Shown one piece after another: positions 1 to 10,500 of a stretch of DNA of 64,000 nt. The notes under the pieces were generated by a model. That model did no database searches. It saw only the letters and a program-made list of their open reading frames with translations, and was not told the DNA's origin. The position numbers were made by a program, and so were the translations under genes. Origin of the DNA: Gammaproteobacteria bacterium HGW-Gammaproteobacteria-15 (GTDB taxonomy: Bacteria; Pseudomonadota; Gammaproteobacteria; Enterobacterales; Alteromonadaceae). Position 1 is the first letter of the stretch. Each line of letters begins with the position of its first letter. The stretch lies in NCBI GenBank assembly GCA_002840125.1, contig PGZF01000003.1, positions 124,001 to 188,000 on the forward strand, written 5' to 3'.

Positions 1-915
1 AGTTCCGTAGTTGCATTTTACTGAGCTACCGTAGCTGGATTCATAAACAAGTTGGTCTACACTCGACCAAACCCATCCATCTGGTAACTTAGGCAAATCT
101 CTAGTATCTGGCTGCTCGGGCTCGCTGTATTTAGCTTGCCAGCCTTTGGACGGTGTTTGGCCCTTAGCTTGAAACTCAGCAAGTTTTTGCTGTTCCCACT
201 GTGTACGGCGCTGTTTAAGAATGCGAGCTAACAGCTCTTCACCAGTTTCAGTAACCTTACCTGCATTCTCTTTGCGCCACTGCGCGGTAAGTGCACCGTC
301 TACGGCATCTTTTAATAGTGACAGCCGATATTGGCCTAGCTTAACTTGGGCTGCTTTTAGCTCGGCAACGCCGGCATCAAGCTCAGAGAAAACTTGATCT
401 AGCTTTTCTGAGATACGATTTTGTTCTTCGTATGGCGGCAAAGGCAGTGGAATGCTTTGAATTGTTTTTGAGGATAAATGTTTTACTGTTTGTGCAGACG
501 TGTGTTCGTTGATCGCCTTCAAATAGCCGGGTAGAACGTAGGCAAGGAATTTTCTATTATAAAAGTGTTCCATTGCAGATAGTTTACATACTCGCTGATT
601 TAACAAAGCTATTCCACTTTGCCAGAAAGCTGAGTTGAAATCCCCATCCATACCAACTAATAAGTCGCCGTTATTGACTAAATACGTATCGTTGTAAGGT
701 CCCTCATAAGTTGTGTCAGTCTTTCCTGAAACTATGTCCCTTATTCTAATTAATGGTAAGCCATGCCCAGTGTTAAATCCACTTGAAGGAAATGCATAAC
801 CATTCAAAACGTCAACAACATCTTCGAGCGTCACCCGCTGCCAAGATGCATGCATATGTAGCAAACCAGTAGTATCTTCTGAAATCAGTTCATTTATGTT
901 TTTGGAAAAAGCCAT
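1..915 (-). CDS. hsdS: Type I restriction-modification specificity subunit, 3' end outside window
   Basis: An open frame runs from ATG at 915 to base 1 without a stop (305 residues), so the C-terminal part lies outside. The product would direct a type I methyltransferase/endonuclease to its split DNA target. Residues 25-150 look like a first target-recognition domain, with the typical opening WQRVTLEDVV and a later LPLIRIRDI stretch. Residues about 158-225 are the conserved central region: IPLPLPPYEEQ followed by a long helix with ISEKLDQVFSELDAGV. Near base 60 a second TRD begins with the signature LPDGWVW. An AGGA lies about 10 bases before the ATG. No hsdM occurs in the 250 bases upstream, so any hsdM/hsdR partner must lie to the left, or the gene is an orphan. 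Confidence 0.93.
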   Translation of the reverse strand, partial: MAFSKNINELISEDTTGLLHMHASWQRVTLEDVVDVLNGYAFPSSGFNTGHGLPLIRIRDIVSGKTDTTYEGPYNDTYLVNNGDLLVGMDGDFNSAFWQSGIALLNQRVCKLSAMEHFYNRKFLAYVLPGYLKAINEHTSAQTVKHLSSKTIQSIPLPLPPYEEQNRISEKLDQVFSELDAGVAELKAAQVKLGQYRLSLLKDAVDGALTAQWRKENAGKVTETGEELLARILKQRRTQWEQQKLAEFQAKGQTPSKGWQAKYSEPEQPDTRDLPKLPDGWVWSSVDQLVYESSYGSSVKCNYGT

Positions 916-1167
916 TTGTGTAATTAATTCCTGATTAGTATCAGCCAGATGGCTGTCGAATTCGTCCTTTCCAGCATTAAATCTATGGAACCAGAGCAGT
1001 CACCCAAAGTGGAATTATTTTATAAATCATGCTGTTTCCGAACCAGCTAATTGGCACAGAATATGAGAAAATGCAGCAAAGCTCAATTCTGATAACCTTA
1101 CTGGCTATAATTCTCAGCGCAATATCAGAAAAGCGTTAGAACAGGCTGGCTAAAATGACGAAAAACC

Positions 1168-1476
1168 ATGAAAAAACTCTCTGTAGTACAACAAAAACAA
1201 CAGGCCGCTGTGCTGGATGCAGTGACAAAGCTGGAGCAGCAGGCGCTGGTGGAACTACCCGGCGCGGTACAGTGCTGGTTTAGCCTGGAATATGAAGCCT
1301 TTCCTGTATCGCTACTGGTGCGGTTGCAGTTTACTGAGCAAGCTATGCTGGATGTAGCGCAGCCGCAGTTGCTGGTATGGCAAAAGCGGCTTAGCGGCTT
1401 ATTGCTGAAAAAAGGCATAGTGCTAAAAGATATGCGCAAGCACCTGGTGTTTACGCTTAGCTCCCCTGATGATTAG
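1168..1476 (+). CDS. Hypothetical protein, 102 aa
   Basis: I do not recognise the family. The product is small and soluble, with no signal peptide or membrane segment. It starts with a Lys/Gln-rich helix (MKKLSVVQQKQQAAVLDAV), followed by alternating hydrophobic stretches that could form a small alpha/beta fold. The reading frame has codon use like neighbouring genes (many CTG, CAG, GCG), which supports it over the antisense frame that overlaps it. The ribosome site is weak, so the exact start is unsure. It ends 14 bases before the convergent regulator gene. The upstream stretch 916-1167 shows no gene, only a 28-residue open tail ending in ALEQAG just before base 1154. Confidence 0.6.
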   Translation: MKKLSVVQQKQQAAVLDAVTKLEQQALVELPGAVQCWFSLEYEAFPVSLLVRLQFTEQAMLDVAQPQLLVWQKRLSGLLLKKGIVLKDMRKHLVFTLSSPDD

Positions 1477-1489
1477 CGAGCCCTGAAGA

Positions 1490-3556
1490 TTAAGGTTGCA
1501 CAAGGTCAATAGCGACAATATCGGCTTCTTTTGACTGATACATTGATAAGATCAGGCTGTTATCCGCTAACCGGGTGATAGAACGGCCCGGTTTTATTGT
1601 CCGCGGTGGCAGGCTGGCAATAAGTTGCTGCTCGCCGGTCCAGCTTTGCAGCTTTATCAGGTCTGCTGTTGCGGCGCGCTGTATATACAAAATACCATCT
1701 TCGCCCAGCAACCAGTTGCCCCAGTCTTTGCTGCTAAGCTGTTCTATCAGTAGTTCGGCAGGCTGGCCGGTTCTTAGCCGCCATATCCCCCCGTCAGGTT
1801 TAACAACAAACAGCTCGTGATTATTGTTTTCCTGCGCAAACAGCCCACCGTTTAAGGTTAGTTGTTCCCGGATACCGGTTGCCAGATAGTGGCGCCATAT
1901 TTGCCATTGGCCGTTTAAGTCAGAACTAAACAGGATAGAGTCATCGTTAATTCCCCAACTGAAGTTTTTGGCAGGGTAATTAATTTGCGGTAGTTGCTGT
2001 AGTGGTTGTTCGTCAAAATTCCCCAGATACAGGCTGTAATAGTTGTCGCCGTTTTGTTTTACCGGCAACAAAAACTTATCGCCGCTATTTGACAGTGCAT
2101 GAATATAAGCCGAGCCACTGATATCGGTAATTTTGCTGGCAAATTCGCTATCGGCAGCGGCAGCCCAAAGCTGAAAACTGCCACTTTTATTGCTGAAGAA
2201 CACCAGTTTATCTGCACTGGCCGAGTACAGCGGATAAAGCTCGCGGCCATATGAAAACGGCAACGGCTTGGTTGTGCCATCTGGCTGCAGTTTAACCAGC
2301 TGTTCCATCGACGTGTAGCGCGGATAAACCAGTTGCGGCTGTTTGCCGGGCCTCACCGCAATGCGGCCGGGGGTGGTTTCAAAGAACAATGGCGAGATGC
2401 TGCCGTCTTTAAGTGACACCTGCAAAATGGTCACTTCAGAGTGCCAAACGGTGCTGAAATACAAATAGGTATCGTCCGGGCTGAATGCCAGCGAGTAAAT
2501 GGCTTGCGGCTCTTTTAACAGCGGACGGATACGGCCATTTTTAGTGCGCAGGTAAATATTGCCCAGGCCGCCTTTCAGGCTTGCATAGGCCAGAGTATCG
2601 CTGTGGTTGGCCCAGGCCAGCGGGTAATCTTCAAAGTCGCTTTGCTCGGACGTTAACTGGCTAAACTGTGCATTGTCAGCGTTGTAGCCTTTAATACTGA
2701 CTCCACCCTTAGTATTTCTATAGGTATAGGCCAGTTGATTACCGGCTCTGGACCAACTTAAGGTGTTAACAATATTTCTGCCGTAGCAGTTATCAATAAA
2801 CTGGCTGGTGCCATCAGACATGTGCTGAATTTTCACGCGGCAGTCTTTGCCGTTAATCACCGCGTAGGCCAGTTGACTGCCGTCTGACGAGAAGGTCGGC
2901 GAGGCGCCGAATTCATCATCGGCCGATACCCGCTGTGGCTCGCTGCCTGTTTGCGTTAAATCAACGGTATAAATGCCCGGCAAACCACTGCCTTTATCCC
3001 ATTGAAATGCCATAAAGCGGCCATCGGCGGTAAAGGCCGGGGTTTCTTCTGCACCTTTATAATGGCTAAGGATCACCGGGCGCTGCTGTAACGGTGTTGG
3101 TTGCAGCGCTTGCGGCTTTAATGCCCATACTACAGTTGCAACTGGCACCAGTGCCAAAGCCGCCAGCAGCCACCAAGGCTGATTGTGTGCAGCACGGGGT
3201 TGCGCGCTCTGTTCTGCTGACTCTGTCACACGGTGCAGCAATACGTAGCCTATTCTGGCCACGGTACCAATCACTTCACTGTCACCGCCGGTTTCTGCAA
3301 AGGCTTTACGCAACTGCCAGATGGCCTGATTTAGCGCTTTGTCACCCACGTCTTTATGGCCGCGCCAGATGGCTGCGACAAACTGCTCACGGCTAACGGT
3401 TTCGCCTGGCTGGATTATCAGCTGTTTTATTACTTCAAATGCTTTGGCCGGCAGTATTGCCTGGCCCAGTGGCCCGCGGATCTGCAGCTTTGCAGGGAAA
3501 ATAGTCCAATGGCTTATCTGGTAACAGCATTGACTGGGGCGGGTGCGGCTGGACAA
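1490..3556 (-). CDS. Membrane-anchored winged-helix regulator with PD40/TolB-like propeller
   Basis: A one-component regulator of the CadC/ToxR layout, 688 aa. Residues about 15-108 form an OmpR-type winged helix, seen in the stretches AFEVIKQLIIQPGETVSREQ, DKALNQAIWQLRKAF and IGTVARIGYVL. Residues about 127-147 (WWLLAALALVPVATVVWAL) are a single membrane helix. From about 160 to the end lies a beta-propeller with repeated PD40/WD40-like blades (for example AFTADGRFMAFQWDKG, FSSDGSQLAYAV, FSPDDTYLYFS), probably periplasmic. The start is a TTG at 3556: no in-frame ATG occurs nearby and no clear Shine-Dalgarno is seen, so the start could be slightly different. It is divergent from the two subtilases, which makes it their likely regulator; that is an inference from position. 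Confidence 0.85.
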   Translation of the reverse strand: MSSRTRPSQCCYQISHWTIFPAKLQIRGPLGQAILPAKAFEVIKQLIIQPGETVSREQFVAAIWRGHKDVGDKALNQAIWQLRKAFAETGGDSEVIGTVARIGYVLLHRVTESAEQSAQPRAAHNQPWWLLAALALVPVATVVWALKPQALQPTPLQQRPVILSHYKGAEETPAFTADGRFMAFQWDKGSGLPGIYTVDLTQTGSEPQRVSADDEFGASPTFSSDGSQLAYAVINGKDCRVKIQHMSDGTSQFIDNCYGRNIVNTLSWSRAGNQLAYTYRNTKGGVSIKGYNADNAQFSQLTSEQSDFEDYPLAWANHSDTLAYASLKGGLGNIYLRTKNGRIRPLLKEPQAIYSLAFSPDDTYLYFSTVWHSEVTILQVSLKDGSISPLFFETTPGRIAVRPGKQPQLVYPRYTSMEQLVKLQPDGTTKPLPFSYGRELYPLYSASADKLVFFSNKSGSFQLWAAAADSEFASKITDISGSAYIHALSNSGDKFLLPVKQNGDNYYSLYLGNFDEQPLQQLPQINYPAKNFSWGINDDSILFSSDLNGQWQIWRHYLATGIREQLTLNGGLFAQENNNHELFVVKPDGGIWRLRTGQPAELLIEQLSSKDWGNWLLGEDGILYIQRAATADLIKLQSWTGEQQLIASLPPRTIKPGRSITRLADNSLILSMYQSKEADIVAIDLVQP

Positions 3557-3835
3557 GGGAATGGCTCGGGTTGTTTTTGTTGCTAATGGTTCTATTACAT
3601 TTAGATGTCAGTATCAACTGCGGTTACAAATAGTTGCGTTTGTCGGATATTGGTAAACCTGAATTAAAGTGGCCTGAATTTGTTCAAAAGTTTGTTTTTG
3701 TTGTAAAAATATAAAAAAGATAAATAAATAATGCTCAAAAGATAGCCTTTGTTATAGCAACGGAGCATTAATCCTGACAGTTCTGCCTATTGCCCTGGCC
3801 GCAGGGTATTAACCATAACGATAAGAGAAACTGTC

Positions 3836-6800
3836 ATGTATAAAGCGTTATTTCCCTGGTTGCCTCGTTACCTGGCTCTTGGCGGGCTAAGCCTGCTTAG
3901 TTTGCCGGTGCTTGCAGCACCTGTTCCTGCTAACAACGCAGGTTTAACCCGGCCGCAGGCCGAATCTGCAAAGCAAAGCCCCTATCTTGTGCAGCTCAGC
4001 GCAGCCCCTGCTGTGGAAGGTGGCAGTATTAATCCGAATACGCAGGCGGGATTACTGCGGCAACAGGAAGACTTACTGCAGGAGTTGTATGTACGTTTTG
4101 CTGAAGTGGAGCTGCATGGCCGCAGCAAATTGCTGGACAATAGTATTACGGTAAGCCTGACGGCGGCACAGGCGCTGGAAGTTAGCCGGATGGAGGGGGT
4201 TAAGCGTATCAGCCTTGCCAGTGATGCCTTGCCTTTACCGGCTCCGTTAAGTGTGTCTGCAAAGCCGCAGTTTAGCTCTGTCGGTATTGCCGCAAAAGCG
4301 GATACCAGTGTTGGCAAAGGCGTGAAAATTGCGCTGATCTCAACGGGGGTTGACTATACCCATGCCAGCCTGGGAGGCGTAGGTACGCCAGAGGCGTATC
4401 AAAAAGCCTGGCAATATGCCGGTGTGCCTTTTGATGGTTTTCCAACAAAGGTAGTCACTAAAGGTTGGGATTTCTTCAGCGAACGGGAACCGCAGATGAT
4501 TGTTGCGGATATGAACCCGATCGACTCGGCTCTGGACAGCAGTGGTAGTAGCGGAGGCCGTGGTACGGCGCTGGCTTCGATTATTCATCAGTTGGCACCC
4601 GGTGCCGAGCTTTGGGCTGGTAAAATTTACCGCGCATCACGTATTGGCGGTTCAGTATACCCGCTTGGGCCTAATACCGACCAGCTAAGAGATGCCCTGG
4701 AATGGGCGCTGGATCCAAACCGCGATGGTGATACCAGCGACAAAGCCGATATTATTGTGCTGGATGTCGCTGGTTTTGGGCCGGGTTTTTATTCTGAGCA
4801 GGATGTCTGGACCGACACCTACGCAGTAATGGCACAGAATATTCAAAAAGCGGCGGCGTTAGGTACTCTGGTACTGGTGCCTCAGGGGGTTGCTGAACAT
4901 AGCAGCAGTTATATGACCCCTATTCAGGCTGTAGCACCGGGGGCTCTGGCTGTAGGTGTAGCACAGGCGGGCACTGATGCGGATGAACTGCCGGTAGTGC
5001 TGGCTAACTCATTGCATGGGCCTGTGCGGGGCGATGTAAATGCGGTTAAACCCGATCTTGTTGGTTTGTATCAGGAGCAACACATTGCACTGGTAGGCAC
5101 CGGCTCGGGTGAAGGCATAGCCAGTGATAATGTATTTGCCCTGGCCAGAACTGCTGCTACTGCGGCGGCGCTTAAAAGTGCCCGGCCTGCGCTTAACGGC
5201 ACTGAGCTAAAAGCTTTACTGGTAAACACAGCTAATAATCAGGTAAACACTCCGGATGCGGAAAAACTGGCCGCAATAAGCTGGATCGGTGCAGGCCTGG
5301 AAGATAGCAGTGCTGCTGCGGCCAGCCCCGCGGTGGCTTGGGATTTGGCATCGGGTTTACCCAGCCTACATTTAGGCAACCCCGAAGTATTGCCGGGTAA
5401 GCAGTTAGAGCTGCGCCGGGAGCTGTATATCCGCAACCTAAGCGAACAGCCGTTAACCTATACGCTTAGTGCACATAGCCGGGTAGGTGGGCCTGATAGC
5501 CGGGCGCTAAGCTGGCAATTACCAGCCGAAGTGGTTGTGCCGGCCAAACGTGCGGTAACAGTGCCGGTTACACTGACTATTGATGGTAGCTTATTGCCAA
5601 AGTGGCCGTTAATAAATGCAGCTGATTACACTCAGGAACAGTGGCGTGCCAGTGAAATGGATGGCTACCTTAGGCTAAACGCAGGTGACAATATCCCTGC
5701 TATTCAACTGCCCTGGTTAGTAAGGCCAAGGCCTGCTGCCGATATTCAAAGACATTTTAATACCTACCGTGAGGTATTGCCGTCATTTACTACAGATGGG
5801 CCTGACTTCCCGTTAGGTGAAGCGTTGTTTCCCGGCAATTACTTTAGCCGCGAACAGGAGTTTGAGAATATCTCAGCCTATGATATGACTTTTACTGCAT
5901 TGCCAGTGGTGGCACGTAACATTCAACCCCGTGACTACACAGTGGGGGCTAAAGGCGGGATGGTACTGCAAAATCTGGCCAGTGCAGTAATAGCTGACAG
6001 TCGCTGTGAAGCAGGCCAGAAGCTGACTTTAGCTATCACGTTTTTTAACCCGCGCGCTTTACCATTTCGCAGTTATTTTGATAAAACACTAAACGGTTCG
6101 CTGGATATGTTTATTGTGCGTAATGAAATCCTGACCGATTATCCGGGGATGTCAATTCAGCAATTGTTTACTTTTATTGAAGATAAAGATCTGGTTTTAG
6201 AGAGTTTTATCAGCCTGGATGAAGCCGGCGTACCGGTAAATTACTACCATGATCTGAATATTCCCATTAACCCTGCCGACCCTGCCGCCAGCCTGAAAAC
6301 CAGTAAATTGCCGGTACGTTTTGCTACCGATAGCCGTAACTTAATGGTGGATTACTGCCTGGAAGAGCTGCTGCGTGACGATTTGACGCTGGAGGATCTG
6401 AACCAAAACCTCGGTTACATGATAGAGACTGACCGTGATGCGATGCCGGCTTCAAACAGAGAACCTGTTATTGCTTTTAACCCGGTAAATATGGGGCCGG
6501 TAGAAGTACGTTATGAGTATGACTGGTATGGCAATCTGATAGAGGTGATTAGTAATCAGGCTAACTATGTTGCCTTAAGCGAAAAAGGGGGCAGTACACC
6601 GGTCAGTGGTTACAGCAATGAAATAACGCTGGCTCCGGGTGAGCGGGCTACGTTAACGAGCGTGGTAGATGGCTTTTGTGAATATGCGGGGCAGTGCGGT
6701 AAAGGCTTTGTGCTGTTGGCCGAAGAGGCGGATTACCATATGTGGTCTGCTCTGACATTAGGTAATGATCATGGCTTTGTCGCCACTCCGCGCCGGGGCC

Positions 6801-7474
6801 AGCAGTTTAGTGTGATGGATAATGCTCAGTCCGGCCAGTTGGTAGGGGTTATTCAGCTTGAATCTAACGCTTTTTTTAATATGGCGGGTAGCGAAGGTGC
6901 TGAAGGCTATGCACTGCATTTGGTTAACCCACTGCCAGACAATGCACTACGGGTAACTAAAAAGGGTGAAATTCTGGTTGATGATGCCTCTGTACTTAAT
7001 GCTGATGGTATCAGCAGCTATCACTTAAAGGTGTTTGGCCAGATTGATAACTCTGAAATATACATCAGCCCGGCTGTTGACGTGTTGGTGAAGGTAAACA
7101 GCCGTAATATTTCGCCACCGGAACTAAGTAACCCGGCCAGCACAACGCTAAAGGGTACTGCCGGAGCCAGCCTGCGCTTTGATTTGTCTGCACTGTTTGA
7201 TGATGCAGAGGGAGACGAACTGAGCTTTACGGCAGCCGCTTTGCCGCAAGGCCTGACGCTGGATAGTAGCGGCAGACTGAGTGGCAATATTACCAGCCCC
7301 GGAAACTACGAATTTGTGGTTAATGTCAGCGATGGCCGGCATCAGGTTGCTGTCGCCTTTTCCCTGAACCTGAGTGCCGCCCCCTCAAGCAGCGGCAGCA
7401 GCGGTACTTTCGGCCCCGGTATGCTGCTGATACTACTGCTTGCACTACGTCGCAGGTTTGCTCACCACCATTGA
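3836..7474 (+). CDS. Subtilase-like pseudoprotease, secreted, catalytic residues lost
   Basis: A 1212-aa exported protein of the S8 family. Residues 1-27 are a signal peptide ending in VLA-AP. Residues about 48-130 resemble an I9 inhibitor/propeptide. A subtilisin fold follows from about 158, but every catalytic element is altered. The Asp motif DTGVDYTHP reads STGVDYTHAS (Ser169). The His motif HGTHVA reads RGTALA (Arg242). The oxyanion Asn block reads VPQGVAE. The Ser motif GTSMAxPH is replaced around residues 428-440 by SDNVFALART. Fn3-like beta domains follow, then a putative-Ig/cadherin-like domain at about 1090-1180. A Ser/Gly linker, hydrophobic stretch and LRRRF tail at the end resemble a GlyGly-CTERM (rhombosortase) anchor, though the Gly-Gly is poor. 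An AGAGA precedes the ATG. It is immediately upstream of, and probably co-transcribed with, an intact subtilase. Confidence 0.88.
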   Translation: MYKALFPWLPRYLALGGLSLLSLPVLAAPVPANNAGLTRPQAESAKQSPYLVQLSAAPAVEGGSINPNTQAGLLRQQEDLLQELYVRFAEVELHGRSKLLDNSITVSLTAAQALEVSRMEGVKRISLASDALPLPAPLSVSAKPQFSSVGIAAKADTSVGKGVKIALISTGVDYTHASLGGVGTPEAYQKAWQYAGVPFDGFPTKVVTKGWDFFSEREPQMIVADMNPIDSALDSSGSSGGRGTALASIIHQLAPGAELWAGKIYRASRIGGSVYPLGPNTDQLRDALEWALDPNRDGDTSDKADIIVLDVAGFGPGFYSEQDVWTDTYAVMAQNIQKAAALGTLVLVPQGVAEHSSSYMTPIQAVAPGALAVGVAQAGTDADELPVVLANSLHGPVRGDVNAVKPDLVGLYQEQHIALVGTGSGEGIASDNVFALARTAATAAALKSARPALNGTELKALLVNTANNQVNTPDAEKLAAISWIGAGLEDSSAAAASPAVAWDLASGLPSLHLGNPEVLPGKQLELRRELYIRNLSEQPLTYTLSAHSRVGGPDSRALSWQLPAEVVVPAKRAVTVPVTLTIDGSLLPKWPLINAADYTQEQWRASEMDGYLRLNAGDNIPAIQLPWLVRPRPAADIQRHFNTYREVLPSFTTDGPDFPLGEALFPGNYFSREQEFENISAYDMTFTALPVVARNIQPRDYTVGAKGGMVLQNLASAVIADSRCEAGQKLTLAITFFNPRALPFRSYFDKTLNGSLDMFIVRNEILTDYPGMSIQQLFTFIEDKDLVLESFISLDEAGVPVNYYHDLNIPINPADPAASLKTSKLPVRFATDSRNLMVDYCLEELLRDDLTLEDLNQNLGYMIETDRDAMPASNREPVIAFNPVNMGPVEVRYEYDWYGNLIEVISNQANYVALSEKGGSTPVSGYSNEITLAPGERATLTSVVDGFCEYAGQCGKGFVLLAEEADYHMWSALTLGNDHGFVATPRRGQQFSVMDNAQSGQLVGVIQLESNAFFNMAGSEGAEGYALHLVNPLPDNALRVTKKGEILVDDASVLNADGISSYHLKVFGQIDNSEIYISPAVDVLVKVNSRNISPPELSNPASTTLKGTAGASLRFDLSALFDDAEGDELSFTAAALPQGLTLDSSGRLSGNITSPGNYEFVVNVSDGRHQVAVAFSLNLSAAPSSSGSSGTFGPGMLLILLLALRRRFAHHH

Positions 7475-7478
7475 TTTA

Positions 7479-7499
7479 AGCGGGGCTACAGGCCCCGCT
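7479..7499 (+). terminator. GC-rich intergenic hairpin between the two subtilases
   Basis: A perfect 8-bp inverted repeat, AGCGGGGC and GCCCCGCT with loop TACAG, lies in the 42-base gap between the two subtilase genes. It is not followed by a T-tract, so it is more likely an RNA-stabilising or partial-attenuation hairpin than a full terminator. It could make the two proteins accumulate in unequal amounts. Confidence 0.5.
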
Positions 7500-7516
7500 A
7501 ATAAAGGATCCCTGTA

Positions 7517-10500
7517 ATGAAAAAAACTTTATTACTGGCTGCTGTGCTGAGTTTGTCAGCCGTGGCAGCACAACCTGACGATGGTCAGAATAAATTGAAC
7601 TATGTGCCAAAAGCGGCGCAAAAAAGCCTGTCCAGCCGTGACGATAATGTTTACTTTGTCCTGTTTGACGAGCCTGCCGTGGCTACCGCAGGTATTGCTG
7701 CTAAAGGGCAGTTACTTAATGCTAAATCGACTAACGTACAGCACTATGCCGGTAGCCTTAGAACTAACCAGACACGTGTACTAAGCCGTGCCAGCAGCCA
7801 TATTGGTGAGCCGGTACAGACCTTGTTCCAGTACCAGTACAGTGTTAACGCTGCTGCGGTAAGGGTGTCGGCGCAGGGCGCTGCGGCTTTGGCAAAGCAA
7901 CCGGGTATAAAAGCGGTAGTAAAAAGGCAAATTCATTATTTGCATACCGATTCCGGCCCGGCTTATACCGGTGCGCCGGCTATCTGGCAAAGCCAGACCG
8001 GTGTTGCCAGCAAAGGTGAGGGCGTTGTTGTAGGTATTATGGATACCGGCATTAATGCTGATCATCCCAGTTTTGCTGCTATAGGGGGAGATGGTTATCA
8101 GCATGTTAATCCGCTGGGTGAAGGCAATTATCTGGGCGACTGCCAGACCTACAGCCAGTTTTGTAACAGCAAGCTGATTGGTATTGTTAGTTACCCCGAT
8201 ATTATCAATGCTTATTCGCTGGTGCCGGTAGATACGGTGCAGTACCCGGATCTGGGCGACCGGTTACAAATGGGCTTCGACTTTAATGGCCATGGCAGCC
8301 ATGTGGCCAGTACTGTAGCGGGTAATGCACTGAAAAACATACCGGCCTACAATGCAGTAGGTGAAGAGTCTGCATACCTGTTTGAGCAAATAAGCGGCAT
8401 GGCGCCGCATGCTAATATCGTATCGTATCAGGTATGTTTACCGGGCAATGGTGATGATTATCTGGCAGGCTGCCTCCCAGAGCTGTTACTGGATGCCGTT
8501 GAACACGCTATCGTCAATGGTGTAAAAGTGCTCAACTATTCTGTCGGCGGGCCGGCAGAAAGCCCGTGGCGCTCGCTAGAAGGCCAGGTATTTCTTAATG
8601 CCCGCAATTTTGGTATCCATGTGGCTACTTCTGCCGGTAATGCCGGACCTGACAGCGAAACGATAGGCTCACCGGGAAATGTACCCTGGGTTACTACTGT
8701 TGCGGCCTTTAGCCACAACCGCGCGTTTTCGGCTAAAACACTTACCGCGAACGGTTTGGCGCTGAGTGGCCGCAGTGCCAGCGGTGCCGTTAGTGCAACG
8801 CTGGTTAATGCTGCTGATTACGGTGATGCCGACTGCCTGACGCCTTTTGCTGCCGGAACTTTTGCTGGCCAAATTGTGCTCTGCCGCCGCGGTGAGATCG
8901 CCAGGGTTGAAAAAGGCACTAATGTTAAAGCCGGTGGTGCGGGCGGTATTGTGCTCGTTAACGTCGCAGGTGAGGCCAGCAGTGTAGATGATGATTTTCA
9001 TGTGCTGCCCGGCATTAACCTCAGCGCTGACGACGGTGAAACCTTATTAACCTGGCTGGCAGCAAATGCCGGGCAACAGGTTAGTATCAGTGCATCAGAG
9101 CTGATCCAGGATGATGAACTGGGTTCAGTTGCCGGTGTGTTTTCGTCCCGCGGCCCCGGCTATCCTTATGATAGCTACTTATCACCGGATATTGCTGCAC
9201 CGGGCGTTAGCATTTATGCCGCTTATACACCATATCAGCCATTTAGCGACCAGAAAAACGAAGCGCCTTATGCCTTTTTAGATGGTACCTCTATGGCCAG
9301 CCCGCATGTGGCAGGAGCGCTGGCGCTTATTCAGGCGGTGCGTCCGCACTGGACACCGGCTCAGGCGCAATCAGCATTGATGATGACTGCGAACAGCCAG
9401 GCTTATAAAGATGATGAGTTAAGCGGCAACAAACAACAGGCCAGCTTTTTTGATATGGGCGCGGGTATGATGCGGGTAGATAAGGCGGTAAATGCCGGTT
9501 TATTGCTGAATGAAAGCGGCGACAATTATCTGGCTGCGAACCCTGAACTTGGCGGTAACCCCGGTGAGCTAAACCTGGCCAGCCTGGTACAAAGCCGCTG
9601 CGTGCTAACCTGCTCATGGACCCGCACCTTTACCGCTACTGAAAGTGGTAGCTGGAGCACAGGAACTGCTACGTTGCTGGGCGATATCACTCTTAGCGCC
9701 AGCCCGGCCAGCTTTAGCCTGGCAGAGGGGGAAACTCAGGTACTTACTATTACCGCCAGCTCAGGCCATACGTCGGCCAGCAAATGGCAATTTGGCCAAC
9801 TGGTGTTAAGTAACGGCAACCCGCAGCAAACCCTGACTTTACCTGTGGTAGCGGAATTTGTCGCAGGCTCCGGGCCAGAGCAGGCCAGCCTGACGGTGAG
9901 CAGTCCGCAAGGTGAAACACTGCTGGGTGGTTTTAGCAGTGGTGCAAACATAAACCAACTGCAACCGCTTGCCCGCGGTCTGGTAAAACCTGAACGCTAT
10001 AATATTCAGTTGTTAGCGCCACTATCGCAGCCTTACCCTTTCGAGTGGACTATGGTTAGAGAAAACCGTTTTGTGCTGCCACTTATTGTGACCAACAGCA
10101 CTCAACGGGTGCGGATAAAAGTAGAAAGTACCACCAGCCCGGATCTGGACTTGTATATTGGCCCGGATGAAAATCTGGATGGTGATGTCAGCGCCTTTGA
10201 AGGAACCACTAAACTGTTATGCATGAGCGCCGGTGTTGATTCCAATGAGATATGCGACCTGCTGACACCTGCGCCCGGTGTGTACTATATTGCGCTGCAT
10301 AATTTTCAGGGTTCAGCACCCGGTGCCATGGATGATGTCAGCTTATCGGTGGCGGTGATCAGCGATAAAGATGAAGCCAACCTGACACTGACTGTGGTAC
10401 CACATACGGCATCGCAATTTTCGCTACGGACTGGCTGGCAGTTAGCAGACGCCGAGCCGGGTGATGACTATGTTGGCGTCATCGCTGCTGAAACAGGCAT

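Noticed and set aside
1045..1154. Short open tail ending in ALEQAG before the 102-aa gene, possibly a gene remnant
   Set aside because: Only 28 residues after a stop codon, and no family recognised; too short to call a pseudogene.
1125..1439. Antisense frame opposite the 102-aa gene
   Set aside because: Cys/Ser/Thr-rich composition typical of a reverse shadow; the sense frame has the local codon style.
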